Part shown: positions 5,629 to 10,141 of the stretch, piece by piece | Numbering within the stretch: position 1 is the stretch's first letter | How the letters are laid out: the number at the start of each line of letters is the position of its first letter | Source of the DNA: an uncultured Opitutaceae bacterium | Lineage (GTDB): Bacteria > Verrucomicrobiota > Verrucomicrobiia > Opitutales > Opitutaceae | Direction: 5' to 3' | Length of the DNA stretch: 10,141 bases | Assembly (NCBI GenBank): GCA_903885525.1 | Contig: CAISJA010000252.1 | Location: 1-10,141, forward strand | Notes under the pieces: generated by a model | The model's input: the letters and a program-made list of their open reading frames with translations, nothing else | What the model was told of the DNA's origin: nothing | Databases searched by the model: none | Program-made: the position numbers and the translations under genes

Positions 5629-6839
5629 GCCGCGAGAATTGCGGCCACCTGCTGCACATCCTTGTCCCCCCGTCCGCTCAGGTTCACCACGAGGATCTGG
5701 TCCGGTGCCATTTCCTTCGCCCGGCGCAGCGCGTACACCAGGGCATGGGTGGACTCGAGGGCCGGGATGATGCCCTCCAGCAGCGAGCAAAGCTGGAAGG
5801 CCTCCAGCACCTCCTCGTCGGTGGCGTAGGCGTAGCCGATGCGCTGCCGGTCGCGGTAATAGGCGTGCTCCGGCCCGATGGCGGCGTAGTCGAGACCGGC
5901 GCTGACGGAATGGGTGAGCTCGATCTGCCCGTCGTCGTTCTGCAGGATGTAGGTCTGGCAGCCTTGGAGCACGCCCAGTTTGCCGCCCTCGAAGCGCGCG
6001 GCATGGTCGCCGCGGCGGATGCCCCGGCCGCCGGCTTCCACGCCGGTGAGTCGGACGGAGGGCTCGTCGAGAAACTCGAAGAAGGCGCCGATGGCATTCG
6101 AGCCGCCGCCCACGCAGGCGACGATTTCGTCAGGCAGGCGGCCCTCGCGGGCCAGGATCTGCTCGCGCAACTCGGTGCCGATCACCCGGTGAAAATCCCG
6201 CACCATCATCGGGTAGGGGTGCGCCCCCAGCGCCGAGCCGAGGATATAATGCGTACTGCGGACGTTGGTCACCCAGTCGCGCATGGCCTCGCTGATCGCC
6301 TCCTTGAGGGTTTTCTGCCCAGCCTCCACGCCCACCACCTTGGCGCCCATCAGGCGCATCCGAAACACGTTCAGGGCCTGGCGCTCCATGTCGACCGCGC
6401 CCATGTAGACGGTGCAATCAAGGCCGAACTTGGCGCAGACCGCCGCGGTGGCGACCCCGTGCTGGCCCGCCCCGGTCTCGGCGATGACCCGCTGCTTGCC
6501 CATGCGGCGGGCCAGGAGGGCCTGGCCGAGGGCATTGTTGATCTTGTGGGCGCCGGTGTGGAGCAGGTCCTCACGTTTGAAATAAATTTTTGCCCCCCCG
6601 CCATGCCGGGTCAGGCGCTCGGCCAAATACAGTCCGGTCGGGCGGCCGGCGAATTCCTGCAGGTGCTGCCGCAGTTCGGCCTGGAACGCCGGATCCTGGC
6701 GGGCGGAGGCATAAGCCGCGCCCAGTTCCTGCAGGGCGGTCATGAGCGTTTCCGGCACGAAAACACCGCCGTAACGGCCGAAGTGGCCGGTGGCATCGGG
6801 CTGCTGGAAACGTGGGTCGGGGTGGGCGGACACGGACAT
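5598..6839 (-). CDS. trpB: Tryptophan synthase beta chain
   Basis: PLP enzyme that joins indole and L-serine to give L-tryptophan, normally in an alpha2-beta2 complex with TrpA. At 413 residues it is near the usual family length. Key features are intact: [12 protein letters not shown] (21-32), [16 protein letters not shown] (88-103) with the PLP lysine at 99, [12 protein letters not shown] from 121 with the catalytic Glu121, phosphate-binding GGGSNAIG (244-251), and LSGRGDKD (387-394). This is the TrpB1 type by overall pattern. The start ATG at 6839 has only a weak AGG 3 bases upstream. The conserved part ends near residue 403; the last residues, about KGQAGGIK, are encoded by the heptamer array and look like an acquired tail. 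No trpA or other trp gene is in the window. The 123-base upstream gap carries a G/C homopolymer and a small inverted repeat, so a promoter of its own is possible. Confidence 0.97.
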   Translation of the reverse strand: MSVSAHPDPRFQQPDATGHFGRYGGVFVPETLMTALQELGAAYASARQDPAFQAELRQHLQEFAGRPTGLYLAERLTRHGGGAKIYFKREDLLHTGAHKINNALGQALLARRMGKQRVIAETGAGQHGVATAAVCAKFGLDCTVYMGAVDMERQALNVFRMRLMGAKVVGVEAGQKTLKEAISEAMRDWVTNVRSTHYILGSALGAHPYPMMVRDFHRVIGTELREQILAREGRLPDEIVACVGGGSNAIGAFFEFLDEPSVRLTGVEAGGRGIRRGDHAARFEGGKLGVLQGCQTYILQNDDGQIELTHSVSAGLDYAAIGPEHAYYRDRQRIGYAYATDEEVLEAFQLCSLLEGIIPALESTHALVYALRRAKEMAPDQILVVNLSGRGDKDVQQVAAILAATKGQAGGIK

Positions 6840-6863
6840 TCGCCTACGGGTAGTGCCCGACCT

Positions 6864-6886
6864 GCCAAACGCAAACGCGATTTGGC
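6864..6886. promoter_or_regulatory. Short inverted repeat upstream of trpB
   Basis: Arms GCCAAA (6864-6869) and TTTGGC (6881-6886) are separated by 11 bases, ending 24 bases before the trpB start. The spacing would suit a dimeric repressor operator or a small leader hairpin. With 6-base arms it may also be chance. No Trp-codon leader peptide or other attenuation pattern is evident in the gap. Confidence 0.25.
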
Positions 6887-6892
6887 CGCCGG

Positions 6893-6903
6893 CCCCCCCC
6901 CCC
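6893..6903. repeat. Homopolymer of 11 C (11 G on the trpB strand)
   Basis: An uninterrupted run of 11 C begins 53 bases upstream of the trpB start codon, in the gap after the phosphatase gene. Such tracts are prone to slippage in vivo and to sequencing error. It is non-coding, so it could alter promoter or leader spacing but not a reading frame. Confidence 0.9.
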
Positions 6904-6962
6904 GTGTGGCGGCACCCGGCCCGACCTGCTCCGCCAGCCCGCCGCGCCGCACCCCGTCCGGC

Positions 6963-8405
6963 TCAGCCCGTCCGGCGGAGAGTGAGCAGCGTGAAATCGT
7001 CGCGCAGTTCCTGGTTCCCCATGAACAAGTGGACGGCCTGCAGGATGCGGTCGTTCATCGCGGCGACGGGCTGGTCCTGCGCGCTGCGCACGGTATCGGC
7101 CAGCCGCGCCCCACCGAATTCCTTGTCGGCGGCGTTCGGTGCCTCGGTCAGCCCGTCCGAATACAGCACGAGCACCTCGCCCGGCGCAAAATCCACCGTG
7201 CGGTCGGCGATCGCCTCCGCAAAGAGCCCGGTATCCACCAGGCCGAGGGGCATGCCCTCGGAGCCGAGAAATTCGCCGAGGCGGTTGCCCGTGGCCCGCT
7301 CGGTGCGCAGCAGGAGCGGCAGCTCATGGCCGGCCCGGGCGAACGTCACCTGGTTGGCCGCCGTGTCCACCACCGCATAGATCAGGGTGATGTACATCCC
7401 CTCGTACAGGTCGGAGCCCAGCGCCCGGTTGACCTCGGCGAGGACCCGGGCCGGGGAGCTCTCCCGCGGGGCCAGCTGCCGCAACAGCGTCCGGCAGATG
7501 GCCATCAGGAGCGAGGCGGAGACGCCCTTGCCCGAGACATCGGCCACCGCCACGCCCAAGCGCGTCGCGCCGAGGGGAAAGACATCGTAAAAATCGCCGG
7601 TGACTTTCTGCGCCGCATGATAACGCGCATCGATTTCCAGTCCGGACATCTGCGGCATCGTGTGCGGCAGCAGCATCTGCTGGACGCCGCTGGCCACGAC
7701 CAGGTCAAGGTCCAGCCGCTGCTTTTCCACCTGCAGGGCGATAAATTCGGCGTTGTGCATGGCCAGCCCGGCCTGGTCCGCCAAGGTCTCGACCAGCGAG
7801 TAGTCGGTGGCGGTGAACGGCAGCCCGTCCGCAGCGTTGCAGACGCAAAGAACCCCGATCAGCCGCTGTTTCACCATGATGGGGGCGGCGATGACGGAAC
7901 GGACCACGAGGGCGGGATCATCATGCCGCACGATGCGCGGATCATGCGGGGCATCAACGATCAATTCGCCCTGCCCCGTGGCGGCCACGCGGCCGACCAC
8001 CCCCTCGCCCACGGGAAAAACCTCCGACCGGAGCACGGACTCGATGAATTTCGCCCGCGAGCCCAGGCTGATCCGGGCGGAGTCCGGGATGGGCCGGTGC
8101 GGCGGGAACAGCCCTTCCACCGCCACCCCCCGCATCTGGTCATCCGCTCCCTTCTCAAATATGCAGGCGCTGAGCGCCCCGGTGCTGAGCATGGAGGCAT
8201 GGACGATGCGCTGGAACAGCTCGTCGCGGGTCAGGCGCTCGCCCACGGCGTCCACCATGTCGTGCATGAAACGGAGCACAATCTGCCGCTCCTCCAGTAG
8301 GGAAAATTTCTCCTCCTCGCTGGCCAAGGCCTCGCGCCGGGACCGCCGATAAAAGGCCAGGACCAGCAGGGCACCCAGCACGCCGCCGAGGAGAAACGCC
8401 CTCAT
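6963..8405 (-). CDS. GAF-domain SpoIIE/RsbU-type serine phosphatase, membrane-anchored
   Basis: 480 residues. PPM/SpoIIE phosphatases remove phosphate from a STAS-domain anti-sigma-factor antagonist in partner switching. Residues 3-18 form one hydrophobic helix, a likely inner-membrane anchor with the remainder cytoplasmic. A charged helical linker (about 24-50) leads to a GAF sensor domain (about 55-225), and the PP2C-like domain fills about 245-478. Metal-binding motifs are present: TGDFYDVF (269-276, Asp271, with Thr where Gly is usual), ADVSGKG (288-294, Asp289), YSDGLTEA (415-422, Asp417) and DDFTLLTLR (469-477). The enzyme looks active. It starts 6 bases after the STAS gene stop, with TAGG overlapping that stop as a weak ribosome site, so the two are translated together and the STAS protein is the obvious substrate. 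The GAF ligand cannot be read from the sequence. No RsbW-type kinase or sigma factor gene is in the window. Confidence 0.93.
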   Translation of the reverse strand: MRAFLLGGVLGALLVLAFYRRSRREALASEEEKFSLLEERQIVLRFMHDMVDAVGERLTRDELFQRIVHASMLSTGALSACIFEKGADDQMRGVAVEGLFPPHRPIPDSARISLGSRAKFIESVLRSEVFPVGEGVVGRVAATGQGELIVDAPHDPRIVRHDDPALVVRSVIAAPIMVKQRLIGVLCVCNAADGLPFTATDYSLVETLADQAGLAMHNAEFIALQVEKQRLDLDLVVASGVQQMLLPHTMPQMSGLEIDARYHAAQKVTGDFYDVFPLGATRLGVAVADVSGKGVSASLLMAICRTLLRQLAPRESSPARVLAEVNRALGSDLYEGMYITLIYAVVDTAANQVTFARAGHELPLLLRTERATGNRLGEFLGSEGMPLGLVDTGLFAEAIADRTVDFAPGEVLVLYSDGLTEAPNAADKEFGGARLADTVRSAQDQPVAAMNDRILQAVHLFMGNQELRDDFTLLTLRRTG

Positions 8406-8411
8406 GGTCGC

Positions 8412-8951
8412 CTAACGTGACTCGACCCGGTGACGCAGAAAGGCCAGCACGTCCTGGAACTTGGCGGCGTTGGCGGCATCGGCGGAGACCAGGTTCTCGT
8501 GCGCCTCCAGCAGCAGCCGGGCACCTTCCATCTCGGAGCGCGCCTGGTCGGTCAGCCCCTGGGGCGCCTTGGTCCCGAAATCCATGGCGAAGGTGCCGGA
8601 ATCAACCATCGCCAGCCGGTGGAGGCCGAGATTGCGGATCAGCTCCAGATTGCGCTCGCCCACCCGGGCCAGCATCAGGGTGCCGGCGGGCAGGTATTTT
8701 CGCAGTTCCAGCGCCACCCCGGCCAGCACGCCGAGAAAGGTGCTGTCCATCCCCGCACAATGGGCGAAATCCACGATGAAGCGTTTCCGCCCCTGCCGGG
8801 TCATTTCTGCAAAGAAACTCTTCAGGCTCGCGCTGTTCATGAACGAAGCCCGCCCCTCGATCCGCACCAGCACCGGATCGGTGTAGGCGTCGACGAGAAA
8901 GACGGGTTTCGCAGATTCGAACATGGGCAGGCACCGGGAGGCGCGCCGCAT
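8412..8951 (-). CDS. STAS-domain protein, likely anti-sigma factor antagonist
   Basis: 179 residues from ATG 8951. The STAS fold spans about 14-120: VLVRIEGRASF, a helix, FIVDFAHCAGMDSTFLGVLAG, then an LMLARVG strand. DSTFLG (69-74) matches the SpoIIAA/RsbV site, so Ser70 is the probable residue cycled between kinase and phosphatase. Beyond the domain there is an extra helical tail of about 55 residues, longer than in simple antagonists. Start choice: ATG 8951 has GGAG (8957-8960) at a 5-base spacing; ATG 8924 (MFESAKPVFLVD) would begin right at the domain but has no ribosome site, and the nine extra residues (MRRASRCLP) look unlike the domain. The phosphatase that would reactivate it follows after 6 bases. 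The aconitase gene ends 28 bases upstream, so read-through is possible. Confidence 0.88.
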   Translation of the reverse strand: MRRASRCLPMFESAKPVFLVDAYTDPVLVRIEGRASFMNSASLKSFFAEMTRQGRKRFIVDFAHCAGMDSTFLGVLAGVALELRKYLPAGTLMLARVGERNLELIRNLGLHRLAMVDSGTFAMDFGTKAPQGLTDQARSEMEGARLLLEAHENLVSADAANAAKFQDVLAFLRHRVESR

Positions 8952-8979
8952 TTACGCTCCGCGCCCCGGGCGGTGTCAA
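8946..8979 (-). promoter_or_regulatory. Possible sigma-70-like promoter before the STAS gene
   Basis: On the minus strand TTGACA (8974-8979) matches the -35 consensus perfectly. After 17 bases comes CGTAAA, a poor -10 match (3 of 6). If real, transcription would begin downstream of ATG 8951 and favour the ATG at 8924. This conflicts with the good GGAG of 8951, so it is only a candidate. Confidence 0.2.

Positions 8980-10141
<1,162 letters not shown>

Noticed and set aside
5595..8300. 901-codon open frame on the plus strand opposite the four-helix start, trpB and the phosphatase gene
   Set aside because: Its translation is low-complexity (G/H/R/A-rich) with no family motif, while both minus-strand genes have complete catalytic motifs. 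Long antisense frames are expected in high-GC coding DNA.

Overview
The window is high-GC, densely packed bacterial DNA. Its gene content and several family features suggest Verrucomicrobiota, possibly Opitutaceae: a TraR/DksA protein with a long Lys/Ala/Pro tail, a STAS–SpoIIE phosphatase pair, and degenerate heptamer arrays between genes. That placement is inferred from gene content and was not tested by any search.

The left part (1-4264) is a plus-strand housekeeping block. It holds the 3' part of ileS (isoleucyl-tRNA synthetase, truncated by the window edge just after the HIGH region), a DksA-like regulator with a degenerate zinc finger, and lspA (lipoprotein signal peptidase). It ends at a hairpin (4287-4309) shared with the convergent gene yicC.

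The right part (4309-10141) is all on the minus strand. In transcription order it is the 3' part of an AcnA-type aconitase gene (start beyond the right edge), a STAS-domain protein, a membrane-anchored GAF–SpoIIE phosphatase, trpB, a small four-helix-bundle (23S rRNA intervening-sequence type) protein, and yicC. The STAS and phosphatase genes form a partner-switching pair 6 bases apart. trpB stands without trpA in this window.

The most unusual structure is at 5182-5628. The four-helix-bundle gene has clearly lower GC than its neighbours. It is bracketed by two 35-base arrays, each of five 7-base units, in inverted orientation (CAAG-core units pointing inward from both sides). The third unit deviates on both sides, and the two deviations still pair with each other (AGG against CCU in the transcript). 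One array supplies the last codons and stop of trpB; the other forms the leader of yicC. This resembles the inverted-repeat-plus-ORF layout of 23S rRNA intervening sequences, but sits in a protein-gene operon. A third 35-base array of five heptamers, with a different AT-rich consensus (GATTTTC), lies just after the dksA-like gene.

There are no tRNA or rRNA genes, CRISPR arrays or transposases. No stretch longer than 300 bases lacks a gene; the longest gap (3568-3745) holds the AT-rich heptamer array and a small inverted repeat.
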